A stretch of DNA of 64,000 bases from Batrachochytrium dendrobatidis JAM81 (GCF_000203795.2 NW_006281109.1:722898-786897), one strand, 5' to 3'; positions 1 to 11,061 are shown, counted from the first letter of the stretch. The notes: generated from the letters alone by a model not told the origin. Made by a program: numbers and translations.

Positions 1-938
1 TGACCATCAACTCATACATCAACAATCTGAATCCGATATGGCATCGAGACATGTACAAATGCATTGCCAAAATATTCAAATGTTTTGTCCCGATGTTTGA
101 AGGTCTGTTCAGAACGATGGATCCAGTGTTCAAGTATATTGATATTCACAATGGCACAAATGGATATGAACCACCAAGTCAGTCAGATCGTGGTGGTATG
201 GAACCGGATACTGAGACCATTCGTCCCGTGTATGTACCAACACTTCCGGAACATTTTGAATCCAAATATGAATCAGCAAAGCCAGTGTCACTGCGTGGTC
301 GTAATCTACAAGTCATTGTCAAACTCACCAACATTCAACTGACACCATCCAAACCTAAATACAACGAGGGAAACTGGCACAATGAAGGTTCAGCTAACGA
401 ATCGATTGTTGCAACTGGACTGTATTACTATGACGTGGAAAATATCACCACACCCAAACTCGATTACCGCGAGGCTGTTTATTGTTTTGATTATCAAGGA
501 GCATCTGATATGTATTGGAAAGATGTGTGTGACATTGATCAAGAATCACCACGCAATCAGTATATAGGATCGCTTGAAGTACCAAATGGTCGGTGTGTAG
601 TTTATCCCAATCGATACCAACACAAAGAACAATCATTTGAACTTGCAGATCCAACTCAACCAGGACACTGCAAGATTCTGACATTTTTTGTAGTGAATCC
701 ATCTTGTCGGATTGTTTCGACTGCACATGTGGCTCCACAACAACCACAATGGTACAACTCGAGTCTTGACAAGACACACATACCGCCTGAACTGTGGAAT
801 GATATCACGCAGTATATTCAAGGTGTTCAATCACCAGCTGAAGCCAAACACTATCGAGATGAATTGACAAACGACCGAACTCGAATCATAAGAGCATACA
901 ACGAAAAAATATATGAGCAGGCATATGGTGATTGGTGA
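1..938 (+). CDS. DUF4246 family protein, C-terminal part (5' end outside window)
   Basis: The reading frame is open from position 3, ahead of the first ATG at 51, so the gene starts left of the window. The first visible residues (SYINNLNP...) already look like the family. Counting from the ATG at 51, it has the DUF4246 core: GNWHNEG at about 107-113, ATGLYYYD at 121-128, then YPNRYQHK at about 185-192 and PGHCKILTFF at about 204-213. The family is common in fungi and lacks a firm biochemical role. The HxE pair followed by a distal His in a beta-rich stretch resembles the metal-binding layout of 2-oxoglutarate/Fe(II) oxygenases, which is inference. As far as I recall, the residue after PGH is usually Arg; here it is Cys. 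No intron is needed in the visible part. Confidence 0.85.
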   Translation, partial: TINSYINNLNPIWHRDMYKCIAKIFKCFVPMFEGLFRTMDPVFKYIDIHNGTNGYEPPSQSDRGGMEPDTETIRPVYVPTLPEHFESKYESAKPVSLRGRNLQVIVKLTNIQLTPSKPKYNEGNWHNEGSANESIVATGLYYYDVENITTPKLDYREAVYCFDYQGASDMYWKDVCDIDQESPRNQYIGSLEVPNGRCVVYPNRYQHKEQSFELADPTQPGHCKILTFFVVNPSCRIVSTAHVAPQQPQWYNSSLDKTHIPPELWNDITQYIQGVQSPAEAKHYRDELTNDRTRIIRAYNEKIYEQAYGDW

Positions 939-2316
939 TTGATTGTGAGGTTGTGATTTTACAACAATGAGTTGCAATGCCAGTCAGATCTATGCAATTA
1001 AATGGATCGAATAAATTGAATGAATTGAATCAATCATGTTAATCATGCCAATCATGACAGTGATTGTTGATTATATTGACTGATTGTGTACAATTGATTG
1101 ATACAAGTGATATGGATACGTCATTCGGTGTTGTTGAATCAGATCATTGCTTGATTCTGTCAATGTGATCAAATGGATTACTACAAAACTGGACATGCTC
1201 AAGTTGAATCAAGTATTGAATCGAGTATTGGATTGATATTTACACACAACCACAATTACAACCACAATTGCAATCAGCACAGTCTGAATATTAGACATTT
1301 GAATCTCACGTATCGAGTTGTGTGTTGGAATATTCAGACGGATACTCCTAAGTGATAATCTGTGACAAAGCTAATTCTAGTAGCGCACACTTTGAATCTC
1401 CAAATTAAACCCTTCATCACCACCAATCCATATTCCCCAAACTCCATTATCCTCATCTCTAGGACTCGAGTCCCCAGTAACGGTAAATGGTATCATTATT
1501 AAATTGACTAATTACAGGAATCAATCCCATTGGCTCAACTACTTTTCGTTTACAACCTCTCATTATCAAACGTGTTACTTGTTCGTATCACAAGTCAGAC
1601 AATCAACTACTATAAAAGCTAATATGCTTACTCTTATCAATAAACAACTATTCAAGCTATTTCAACCATCTAATTAACTTATCACCCCTCTTCACTACTC
1701 TTGAAAAGACCAAGTCTGTTGATCTTGGATTAAAGTGCAAACTTCCTTTTTTATTTTACACTTCTGATTTGTTCTCTTCTGATAACTACTAACAGTATCA
1801 GACTATACTCTACTTTATACATTTAAATTTATACAAATCACGAAGCTCTAAAAATTCTGACAGTATACATGGAATATTGATACCAGTTTCTTGGCTGTCA
1901 ATTACTGCTAAATGTGTCCATAGTTGTCACACACTGTTTATTCGAGATGTGCGATCCTGGATAAAAGACTTGGCGTACAATAGTGGATGACCTGAAATGA
2001 TTGGTTGCTTACCGTGCCAGATTCATGCTCTGACTCGAATGAACACAATTGATGAGATTCACCCATAATCACTGCTATATTTTGTCCAAGATTGTAAAAA
2101 TGAATCAATGTCATTAAAACTAAAACTGAATAAATGGTACTTGAAAGTTGCAATGATTTGGTTGAATTTTGTGCAGTACATGCCAACATCTAGCCAGCGT
2201 TCATTTATTGCAATCAACCACTTGCTGAATTCGATAAAATCAATACTTGAACTCATGTTTTACACCTTCTACATTTATGACTGATAAATAGTAAAATGTA
2301 AATACTAGCCAGGTTT
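939..2316. other. gene-poor spacer
   Basis: No supported gene. Positions 940-1110 are rich in TGATTG/AATTGAAT-type short repeats. The short ORFs here (for example 1173-1355 and 1938-2189) have low-complexity or unrecognisable products. The spacer separates the DUF4246 gene from the 3' end of the Crinkler-like gene. Confidence 0.5.
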
Positions 2317-4731
2317 TTAAAACTTGATTCTTGCACGAGCCGACTCGTCCAACTTTCCACCCCATTCTGATACCAATGATTCAAGTTCATCATAGCTTGC
2401 AATGCGTTTGTTGTAGCGCTGTTCAATGACCTTGTTTGCCAAATCCGTTTGATCATCATTGGTACCACAGAATATTTGTTTGATCGAGGTTTTCAATGCA
2501 GAATTGACATCAATGACCATAGAACAACCTGGATGATCATAGAGTGAACCATGAAAACCTAGAGAATTTGATGCAGAAACAAAATACGTTGAATCTGGAA
2601 CATGGTTAATGTTGATCTCTGAATATATGCTCATCAGACCAAAAACAGAGTCCAACTTGAGCCCGTTTAAAAATGCTGGCGGATTCGGTAATTTTGATCG
2701 GAAAGTGGTCAGATCCGAGTTTGTAATATCAGAACCAAGTCGTTTTCGTTGATCCAAAACTATGATATAGCCAGAGTCTTTTGCGCGTTTCAGAATAAAG
2801 TATATATCCACTCCTGGTCCATTCTCACCATTGAGCACAATTTGCAAGGTCTCGCCGTCAACCCAGTCAACGAGACAACAGCTGTTGTGTTTCCGAGTGA
2901 TCATCCGTGGCATATCAGGTCCATATTGCTCGTTTGATTGGAAAACTTCAGCAATTCTGATGTGAACTTGAGTATTGAAAATACCTGAATCAAACCGCGA
3001 TCCATGCAGTATATCAGACAAAGAAAGTATCGATATTCCCAATACAAGAAACGAGTTGATTCTGATACAGTAGAAACTAGCACCAAAATACTCCCATGAT
3101 GACCAACGAGTCATGTTGGAAAATGGATATTCAACGTCAAGCGACAAACCATTCAACGATGATAGGAGTGCCGCTTCAAGTTGGTTTAGACCGACGCTTT
3201 CATTCAATGGCCTCTTCAAAGCCTGAACAACGATATGGAACGGTATAATCACTTGACCATCATCTTGAATTTGACACATCCCGTTTGAAACCATTTGACT
3301 CCAAGTAAGGTCTCTTGCAGAAGGTAGCGATGATTCAGAAAACGGACAGTTTAGTGGATATGTAACAGGAGTGTTTGTAAAAGAAATCGCCAGTAGCTTC
3401 AAAATATCAGCGAGTGACAATTGAGGATATTGCAAATTTGAAAGCGCAACCATTCTTGCCTCCCGAAAATTGTGTTCGTTTAGATCAGCCAGTTTCATAG
3501 ATACAACTTGTTTTGCAAACTCAGTCAGTAGTCTTGACACTCCGCTTAGATAAAAGACATTCCGAGCAAAGGCTTCGCTGACCACGAATCCACAGTGTGT
3601 ATTCGAAATAAAAGGACAAATGGCCTCCATTGATTCCATGTGAGTTAGAAACCGGATTGGCGTTCTCTCAATATTAGAATGTGATGGTTGAGCAATACGA
3701 ATCATGATCAGGTCAGTTCCCGCCAACATACAGAAAAATGTAAGCCTTGACACTTTAGCACGATAAGAAGAAGCACACAAGATATCCAGCAGAGAACTCA
3801 GTTCATCTTGACCGAGTTTTTGATACTCGTCGACTCCGACAAATAAAAGTATGTCGTCTCGAGTTTTCTGACTCCAATAAAGCTCAATGGTCGATAAAGC
3901 TAATTGCATTGTGAGCCCGCTTCTGTTTATTGGTGACTTTCTACGCATCCAATCATCAAACTTGTATTGCGCCTTGAAAACCGAATGGAGCAACCTCCAG
4001 GCAAATGAACATTTGATTCCAAGGAGCTTGTCAATCTCGCCATAGGCATTCCCGTCATTTCCAAAAGAAACGATTGCCGAAAGTCTTTTGCCTTGAATCC
4101 CTGTCATGTCTAAAACTGTGGTAGAGCACTCTGTCATAAGTCGAGTTTTTCCCAATCCCGGTATACCAGTACAAACAGGAATACGTCTTGAATTCCGATC
4201 AATATTGCTGCGCTCTTGATGGGTGGCCATAAAGCATGATGCAATGTGCTGGAGCGATTTCTCTCGACCAGCCAGCGGAAATACAACTTTTTGATTAAGA
4301 TTGGTTTGCTGCTGAGATAGCACTTGTTTGTCAGTCAAATCAACTGTAGAATTAACATTCGGCCCAGAAAGCCATTCCAAGAGATCAATGGCACCCATAG
4401 GAATTTGGTTTGGATTGGAAAACTTTACAACATTCACACCACTCCTTGATTTTATAATCAGTGAATGGCCGTAACAACCAACTGAATGTTGAATAGAGGC
4501 CAGGGGTTCATTCCAAGCAATGGCTGGACCATTCACCACATAATGGAGAGTGAGCTCGTCAACAGGGATATTGTCAAGGAGGGGAGTGGTGGCAGTCTTG
4601 TAAGCAGCAACCAATTCAGCAACAGTAAACAAGGTTTGAACCCAGACAAAAGTATTAGTGTTGAGAATATGAGTATTGATTTTCACTGACTGATTGTCAA
4701 GGTATTGAATGTAAAATACTTTGTTTTCCAT
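2317..4731 (-). CDS. Crinkler (CRN)-like protein: Ubl-type header, P-loop NTPase, REase-like C-terminus
   Basis: Single-exon ORF of 804 residues with an ATG start. Residues ~1-100 form a ubiquitin-like header. A P-loop NTPase follows: Walker A GIPGLGKTR at 189-197, Walker B ILLFVGVDEYQKL at about 294-306, and a sensor-like strand LTFFCMLAGTD near 330-340. The last ~180 residues hold a possible restriction-endonuclease-like core (VDIYFILK near 641-648, IIVLDQRKR near 656-664). This header-NTPase-nuclease order is that of Crinkler/CRN-type effectors, which are expanded in oomycetes and Batrachochytrium. No signal peptide is visible, as is common for chytrid CRN-like proteins. The lack of introns contrasts with the intron-rich housekeeping genes further right. 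Family assignment rests on architecture and motifs; target and activity are unknown. Confidence 0.7.
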   Translation of the reverse strand: MENKVFYIQYLDNQSVKINTHILNTNTFVWVQTLFTVAELVAAYKTATTPLLDNIPVDELTLHYVVNGPAIAWNEPLASIQHSVGCYGHSLIIKSRSGVNVVKFSNPNQIPMGAIDLLEWLSGPNVNSTVDLTDKQVLSQQQTNLNQKVVFPLAGREKSLQHIASCFMATHQERSNIDRNSRRIPVCTGIPGLGKTRLMTECSTTVLDMTGIQGKRLSAIVSFGNDGNAYGEIDKLLGIKCSFAWRLLHSVFKAQYKFDDWMRRKSPINRSGLTMQLALSTIELYWSQKTRDDILLFVGVDEYQKLGQDELSSLLDILCASSYRAKVSRLTFFCMLAGTDLIMIRIAQPSHSNIERTPIRFLTHMESMEAICPFISNTHCGFVVSEAFARNVFYLSGVSRLLTEFAKQVVSMKLADLNEHNFREARMVALSNLQYPQLSLADILKLLAISFTNTPVTYPLNCPFSESSLPSARDLTWSQMVSNGMCQIQDDGQVIIPFHIVVQALKRPLNESVGLNQLEAALLSSLNGLSLDVEYPFSNMTRWSSWEYFGASFYCIRINSFLVLGISILSLSDILHGSRFDSGIFNTQVHIRIAEVFQSNEQYGPDMPRMITRKHNSCCLVDWVDGETLQIVLNGENGPGVDIYFILKRAKDSGYIIVLDQRKRLGSDITNSDLTTFRSKLPNPPAFLNGLKLDSVFGLMSIYSEININHVPDSTYFVSASNSLGFHGSLYDHPGCSMVIDVNSALKTSIKQIFCGTNDDQTDLANKVIEQRYNKRIASYDELESLVSEWGGKLDESARARIKF

Positions 4732-5104
4732 TGCAATTGTGAAAGAAAAGAAAGAAAAAAAAGCGACTTGAATTCAAAATTTAATATTGTGTGAAGAATG
4801 AAACAAATTCACACTTTGAATATTTAAACAATTTTGTGTTTATTTGTATTGTTCAATCGAGTGTCAATTCAACTCAATTGATTACATTATAATAGTATAT
4901 CAACCAACAAGACCAATTTTGTTGGTTGATATTCACTGATACTCACTGATAACTTGATGAAAATGTGTCAAACCATGACTTTTATGACAACACTGTACAA
5001 ACTGTACGAGTTTAAAAGATTATTGGTGAATATTGTCCAATTGGATTGTTGACTGCAATTATTTTGGTTGGTTCGAGTTTCATTCTTTTGTCAAAAAACA
5101 ACAA
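4732..5104. promoter_or_regulatory. divergent intergenic region with perfect inverted repeat
   Basis: This 373-bp spacer separates the Crinkler-like gene (minus) from the HNH gene (plus). It contains a perfect 14-bp inverted repeat, arms 4897-4910 and 4919-4932 (ATATCAACCAACAA and its complement), around an 8-nt loop. It could be a cruciform, a factor-binding site or an old insertion scar. The surrounding DNA is AT-rich, with a TATAAT-like run just upstream of the left arm. Confidence 0.5.
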
Positions 5105-6071
5105 ATGAATATTGAAACAACAAACACAGCAACAACACAACTGTTGAATGAATACTACCAAATCAGCACTCAAGCCATACCAACACAGAGAGTCAAGTCT
5201 GAATGGCAGGATGACAACAAACGAGATTTGTTTTTGGGAATCATCCAAGAGGGAGAAACCTCACACATCACTCGACTGCACAACCTGCTGACTGCCAACC
5301 AATTTGCAGAGCAACAGGAGTTTTCAACCAAGGTCCAGTTGTCAGACCCAAAACATCATTGTACATTCATTGATGACATGTTTGGGTATTACATACTGCC
5401 ATTCCACAAAGACTACAACGATTCATCCAGCTGTCACCCCAGTTTCATCAAACCCAACATCAAGAAACAACTCTGCTGATGATCTGGACTATGTTGCAAA
5501 AGTGAGTGAGCTACAGCACAAAAACTTGAACAAGGTGGTTGAGAAGAGAGACAGTGTCTGCTTGTTTTGCTGGGACAATGAAGAATCTGAAGGAGCACAC
5601 ATCATATCCCAAAAGAACATTGGAATGGCATACAACAAACCATCCATATTGCTACGATCTGGTTTGACACAGAAACATCAAATACAGAACGGACTGTTGT
5701 TGTGTATCAAGTGCCATGACCAGTTTGGTAAACTAAAGCAATATGTGGATGTAGTGGATGACAAACTGGTGATCAAAGTGATCAATGAGACGAATGATCT
5801 GACAAGTGACAAGCACAAGAAGTGGATTGAGACAATTGAAGATTTGAAAGTTATCCGCAGAACAAGGCAAAAGAGATGGATTGACAATCGACAAACAGTC
5901 GAATCCAACAGTGAAATGACATTGTATTTCATTCACAACAATCTCACTCGACTACCAAACAGGAACGCACTAGAGTTCCACAAGACAGCATGTCTCATTT
6001 GGTGTATGACTGGTGGTGTAGAATCTGATGATGATGTTGTCCATATGATGATGATGGCTGTACTCCTGTAG
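5105..6071 (+). CDS. HNH_2-type nuclease-like protein with a frame break
   Basis: Two overlapping frames make up one gene. Frame 2 runs from ATG 5105 (MNIETTNT...) to a stop at 5479. The HNH part lies in frame 3 and ends at 6071. The HNH core is clear: CLFCWDN, then GAHIISQKN, then NGLLLCIKCHDQF, giving the C-x2-C / H / N...C-x2-CH layout of HNH_2 domains. The join needs a +1 shift between about 5360 and 5440. A 70-nt GT..AG intron at 5361-5430 would restore the phase but removes a well-formed segment (residues TFIDDMFGYYILPFH). A one-base indel near 5430 is the alternative. The gene is therefore spliced, recently broken, or affected by a sequence error. It lies head-to-head with the Crinkler-like gene. 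Confidence 0.6.
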
Positions 6072-7400
6072 ATTACCAGAGTAAGAGCATCGAGAAATGG
6101 ATGGAATCGAGTGCTACTTTGATTATTGAAAATGTTCAATAAAATTGTGTATTCATTACAAGAGACTGGTTTCTGTTACAGCAATAGTTGTCATTGTAGT
6201 GAGTGTGAATACCAACAGTTGATGCTGACACCTTTGAATTCAAGCAATAATGAAAGCAACTCAAATGTCTCTTTCCATTGCAGTGAGACAGTTTGTCAAC
6301 CAACAATGTCTCATCAATTGATGACATATTCAGATTCCAGTGATGATGATGTTGCTACCAATGATCGTGGAACTGATAGTGCAGTCTTTTTACACTGTGG
6401 TGGGACAACTCGGTATCATGTCAATCATGTCCATCGTTGTGGAAATCACTTGTTAATCTACTCTGAATGAACAACTTTCTTTCAATCTGTGTATCGACTG
6501 TATCGATTGTATCGTCCAACATCAAACATTATGTCAATCAATAATAGTCAAAATACAATATTATATTTTCTGTACGATTATTATAAATCACAATCAATGA
6601 AATCCATGTAAGCTACCAACTCCATCAAACACTCACTTGCTCCATTTGCCATGAAGTTGTTACAACACTTTTGATTCAATGTCAGGATGCCAATCACTTT
6701 GTATATCCTGTATATCTTGAACCCAGTGGAACTGTCCGATTTGTAGGACTGTCCGAGTTTTACACAACATGATGCTGGAAAGAACCATCAAATCACAAAT
6801 GATTAATTGTGAGCATGATAATTGTAAAGCATCAGTACTTCTGTAGACAAAACACAACCATGACAAGAATTGCAAATCCAGAACAACAGGATGTGACTAT
6901 TGTACATAACTTGCATCAAACCCTTGTTTGAAGACTTGTTTCAAAACTGGATGTAATGTATTCTGGGTTGACGGAAATGAATGTTCAAAATCGTTGACCA
7001 ATTGCATGAAAACAGGAATCACAATCAAAATCAGAATCAGAATTGAAATTGGGCACATTAAAGTCATTTGTCATCATATCCCATGGCCAGATACCAGTAT
7101 TCAAAATAGGAAATAGTCAATGGTTATTGAAAATAATCAATATTTGCCAAAATCCAAACAATACAATCATGATAACTTACTGGCTACCTCAAATCAGCAA
7201 ATCGTTTGAAAATAATACCACAATAACTATCAAACATTGAATGTAATTGATGATTCACCAACAATACCACTGGATGCGGTAGATTTGGAATATCAGATAC
7301 AACAAGTCAAGTGTCAATATGGCAAACGATGAACTGGATGTATTTTTCCAGCATTTGCTTGACTCGAGAAATGGTGCTGGGTTCCATCAAGATTACGGAT
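6072..7400. other. gene-poor spacer
   Basis: No supported gene. A 114-codon ORF at 6126-6470 has a Cys/His/Ser-rich product without recognisable motifs and is probably chance. The rest is AT-rich, with repeated short words such as AATCAAAATCAGAATC near 7020-7045. Confidence 0.4.
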
Positions 7401-8597
7401 TCATAGTATGATATATTCAACATATTTGGCGTCTACATCGGCACTCATTACCATTTGATACAATTTATGCTGTAATGTGTGCTGTTTTACCATCACTTTA
7501 CCAAGAACATCTAAATCGCTAAATACATGATGAGCCATTCGGTCTACATTGATCTGAGCGTCCGTTACAGTGTGATGATGACTTTTGATCAAAGTACTAA
7601 GCCAGAATGTAAAATATACATACAATATAATGTCTCGTAGTAACTCTCGTTCAGCAACTCATTGATTCAATGATAAAGTGGCTTGTATTGATTTTGAATG
7701 ATACTTTTCATCAAGGAATTGAATGTTTGATTTCAAGAGTTTGTTGGGATCCACTTTGATTGGGTTGTCCGACTTGAGCATATATCGAGGTATGTTTTCA
7801 TGAGTAATAGGTTCAATATCATTGCACAAATAGTGGGTTGCTACTTTTACAAGATGGTTGATTAGATTTCGTTCAACAACATAATACTTTTGACCGTTTT
7901 TAGGTTTGATCAAGACCGAGTTCACGATCAAAGTTTGTAGATACTTGGATCTTAAGGATGTGCTTGTGATGTGTAATGGCATTGAAGTGGTTTTGAATAA
8001 ACCCAAGAAAATACATTTTGGAATGGTATCAACAAACAATTGGATTGGATTTATTTTCTATTATTGTTTAAACTCGTTGAAAATGTTGGAAATGTTGGAA
8101 ACCTGTTGGAAACCTGTTACAAAGTAATTCTGATTTGGACGAAAATAGTGGTTCGATTGGCTCACACAGAGTCCATTACGAGATGCTCGGATTGAGTCTT
8201 GTCGTTGATTTATTGTTGCCATTAGGAAAACCCCAATAACAATATCATGAAAATGATTGGATCAACGGTGAACATTGATGTTAAACTCGTCAAAGTCAAA
8301 CTGCGGTTTACAAAACGTATCCAAGGATTCAGGAGTCGAGTTGAACCAACAAAGGCGTACAAGCAACTGATTCAACTACAAATAGAGCATTCGAACCAAG
8401 CAGGCAAGTTAAAGCGACAGTTTAATAGACATATCAACAAACATCCTTTCCACCCAAAATACAAAACAATACAGTGCAAGACACATGCTCACCAATGTGG
8501 AGGAGTTGATGCAAAATATAGCAGAAAAATCACCAATCAAAACATTGGATATTGGCTTGATATTCAATTTGGGTATATGTTGCAAAATGTAGACTGA
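7401..8597. pseudogene. AT-rich ORF remnants of unknown origin
   Basis: Several N/K/I-rich reading frames lie here with no clear gene model. On the minus strand a 126-codon frame (8039-7659, no good ATG at its start) is followed by a 74-codon frame (7625-7401), possibly parts of one decayed gene. On the plus strand 8247-8597 encodes a basic 116-residue product starting with ATG. None resembles a family I recognise. A short tandem repeat (GTTGGAAA units, about 8082-8118) lies between them. Composition differs from the housekeeping block, so a decayed mobile or foreign segment is possible. I assign no function. Confidence 0.3.
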
Positions 8598-8659
8598 AAA
8601 AACAATTCAATTTAATATTTCAGATAATACATTATTGTTTAATGGTAACAATCAACACA

Positions 8660-9081
8660 TGATTAATATGGATATTGACATTGTTTTGGATCTGATTGAC
8701 GGAAATGATATTATTGAATGCATGAAACGTCATAATTCAAAGTATATTGTTGAAAGTATCTATGAATATGCTATCCTTGCAAATAACACTGGTTGTTATC
8801 AGGTCATTGATGTATATGAAACAAACCATGTCAATATATCAATCAACAATCCAGTAACTGTTGATGTAATACCCAACACAGTATACACAAACATGAAATA
8901 TAAAATCAATGATATGGTTGTTGACCCATTCACAATACTCGACAAATATCAACATATCAAAAAGTTTAAATTTATTCAAAATCAAAATCATCGACAAACC
9001 ATCAATCTGAATCTACTTTCGGCTCTTGAGATTCTAAGCCATGCTTTGCCATATAGTTTTTCAATTGTTTTTTGGCACTAG
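8660..9081 (+). other. uncertain ORF overlapping the secreted-protein gene tail
   Basis: A plus-strand frame begins with ATG at about 8660 (MINMDIDIVLDLIDGND...) and runs to 9081. Its product is N/I/Y-rich with no recognisable domain. Its last 80 bases overlap the 3' end of the minus-strand secreted-protein gene. It may belong to the remnant set to its left. Low confidence that it is expressed. Confidence 0.25.
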
Positions 9082-10048
9082 ATAATTTTCTCCTTGCCAC
9101 TACATACTTTTCTTTCAATCGCTTTTCAGTGTCCGGATTGTGCATTGGTTCAGATATTTCTTTGCCCATTGCTAACGCTAACTGCTGACTGAATTTGAGG
9201 TTTGCATATTCACGATATTCTTTGCGTTTTTTCTTTTGTACTATTTTAGACAATTCAAACCTTTGTTTTATACGATTAAAGGTTCTCTGATATCTTTGGC
9301 TTAATACAGTCACTTGATTTGGAACAGTATTGGCAGACTCGTCTTCGTTCATTGGTTGTTGCTGGTCTTGTCTGGAAGTACTTGGAATGGGTTGGTCCAT
9401 TGGTTGTTGCTGGTCTTGTCTGGAAGTGCTTGGACTGGGTTGATCAGCTGGCCGTTTTCGACCTCGTTTGGAAGTGTTTGGATCAACTACATCAATTGGT
9501 CGTTTTCGACCTCGTTTAGGAGTGCTCGGATCAACTACATCAATTGTTTGTTGCTGGTCTTGGTCATAGATTTGTGAATTGACTGCATCAACTATTTCTT
9601 TCCAGTCTTCAGGAGTGGTTAAACGGATTTCATTCATTATGGATTTCCAATATTCATCAGAAGTGTTTGGAATGGGTTGGTCCATTGGTTGTTGCTGGTC
9701 TTGGCTGGAAGTGCTTGGACTGGGTTGATCAGCTGGTCGTTTTCGACTTCGTTTAGGAGTGTTTGGACTGGGTTGATCAGCTGGTCGTTTTCGACCTCGT
9801 TTGGAAGTACTTGGATCAACTACATCAATTGGTTGATGTTGGCCATGGCGATAAATTTTTGAACTAATTATACCTATTATTTCTTGCCAGTCTTCGTCAG
9901 GAATCTCTGGACTGGGCTTATCAGTCGGACCAAACGCTTGACTAGAAGTGCTTGATGCTTTGGGTGAACCATCGGTATCAGTCGGGATCAGCATTGCATT
10001 AACGGTTGTTGCCGCAGTCAGTACGAATAAAATGTCAACCAATCTCAT
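9002..10048 (-). CDS. secreted repeat protein with basic KRGRKRP motifs (Batrachochytrium-type)
   Basis: Single-exon ORF of 348 residues. The start has a clear signal peptide (MRLVDILFVLTAATTVNA), then a Pro/Ser/Thr/Gln-rich region. Two diverged copies of an acidic-aromatic unit occur (DEDWQEIIG..., PEDWKEIVDA...), each followed by tandem short repeats of the type DVVDPSTPKRGRKRP and ADQPSPSTSRQDQQQP. The basic motif KR(G/S)RKRP occurs four times and resembles a nuclear localisation signal. Residues ~245-348 are lysine-rich and predicted helical. The layout matches small secreted proteins of unknown function that are expanded in Batrachochytrium. The repeats are visible at DNA level (about 9345-9570 and 9660-9830), so copy number could vary between strains. 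Function unknown. Confidence 0.8.
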   Translation of the reverse strand: MRLVDILFVLTAATTVNAMLIPTDTDGSPKASSTSSQAFGPTDKPSPEIPDEDWQEIIGIISSKIYRHGQHQPIDVVDPSTSKRGRKRPADQPSPNTPKRSRKRPADQPSPSTSSQDQQQPMDQPIPNTSDEYWKSIMNEIRLTTPEDWKEIVDAVNSQIYDQDQQQTIDVVDPSTPKRGRKRPIDVVDPNTSKRGRKRPADQPSPSTSRQDQQQPMDQPIPSTSRQDQQQPMNEDESANTVPNQVTVLSQRYQRTFNRIKQRFELSKIVQKKKRKEYREYANLKFSQQLALAMGKEISEPMHNPDTEKRLKEKYVVARRKLSSAKKQLKNYMAKHGLESQEPKVDSD

Positions 10049-11061
10049 TAAGCCGATGAATAGTTTAAACTATTAATACAAAAATAGAGTGTTGAGACTG
10101 ATATTGATTATAAGATTGAGTGTAATCGATTGTATTTATATGTTTTGTATAGCAAACCAACCCTTTTAGGTTAACCGACTATACAGGGTTACTTGATTGC
10201 TTTTAATGAGCCAATATCAAAGCACAGTATGCTGCTCCATAATCACAATATCATATTGATCGATTTGATGTTCATGTCGATTAAATTATGCTTTTATGAC
10301 CCTTTGATCAGGTATATTGAAAAGCACACCCTCCAATAGTGTTGTATAACCGCAAACGCTCCTTTTTACAACCGTATTCATGTCAAATGGATCGCTTTGG
10401 TATTCATCATGCAATGACTTTGATTTGAGATATACAATGGTTACTACACATTGACTGCATTGCGTGTTTGATATACAACAACCATCATATGACACAATCA
10501 GACTATAATGTTGAATCTATACATTGTGCACTCTTAGTAATCATACATTATACAATCACCAAGTTTGAACCCACATTCATATGCTGTGTTTTACTGTCAA
10601 TATTGCCAATACAACTCTGCACACACATTTGTTGTATTCTGAATCACGGATACGATCGCAGTCTAGTTCAACAATAATCATGACATCAGTAATGCAACTG
10701 TTGTTTGCATGTCAATCACCACCAACAATACCATTGTATTGTTAACCAGTTCATGACACTGACTGTTTATCACACATTGGCACTGTTATTTAGTGGTTCA
10801 TTCGACATCAATATGGCTGTAAAAACAAAGCATTATTTTCTATTAGAATAGTATACAATTTCATTCGCAATGAATAACAAATACAATAATGATATTGTGG
10901 TAAATGGGAAAATTGCTTTATACAAAGTCTAAATACAATCAAATGGTCGCAGATACATGTATAATGCCAGTAACATTGATACTTTTTATAAATCAAAATG
11001 CACAACTATAGTTTAGATTTGTAATAAACCGACTGCTTAATCAACAGTAATCAACTAACCA
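10049..11061. other. gene-poor spacer
   Basis: No supported gene. It contains a solo copy of the dispersed inverted-repeat end (TACAACCGTATTCATGTCAAA, about 10368-10388; see the small-element entries). The ORFs at 10286-10495 and 10468-10677 are short and Cys-rich by chance. Confidence 0.4.

Noticed and set aside
6126..6470. 114-codon plus-strand ORF, Cys/His/Ser-rich
   Set aside because: No motif, no homolog recognised, poor context; likely chance.
8660..9081. Possible gene antisense to the secreted-protein tail
   Set aside because: Listed only as uncertain: it overlaps a better supported gene and has no family.
9314..9862. Plus-strand Val/Leu/Trp-rich ORFs over the secreted-protein repeats
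   Set aside because: They are antisense shadows of the tandem repeats.
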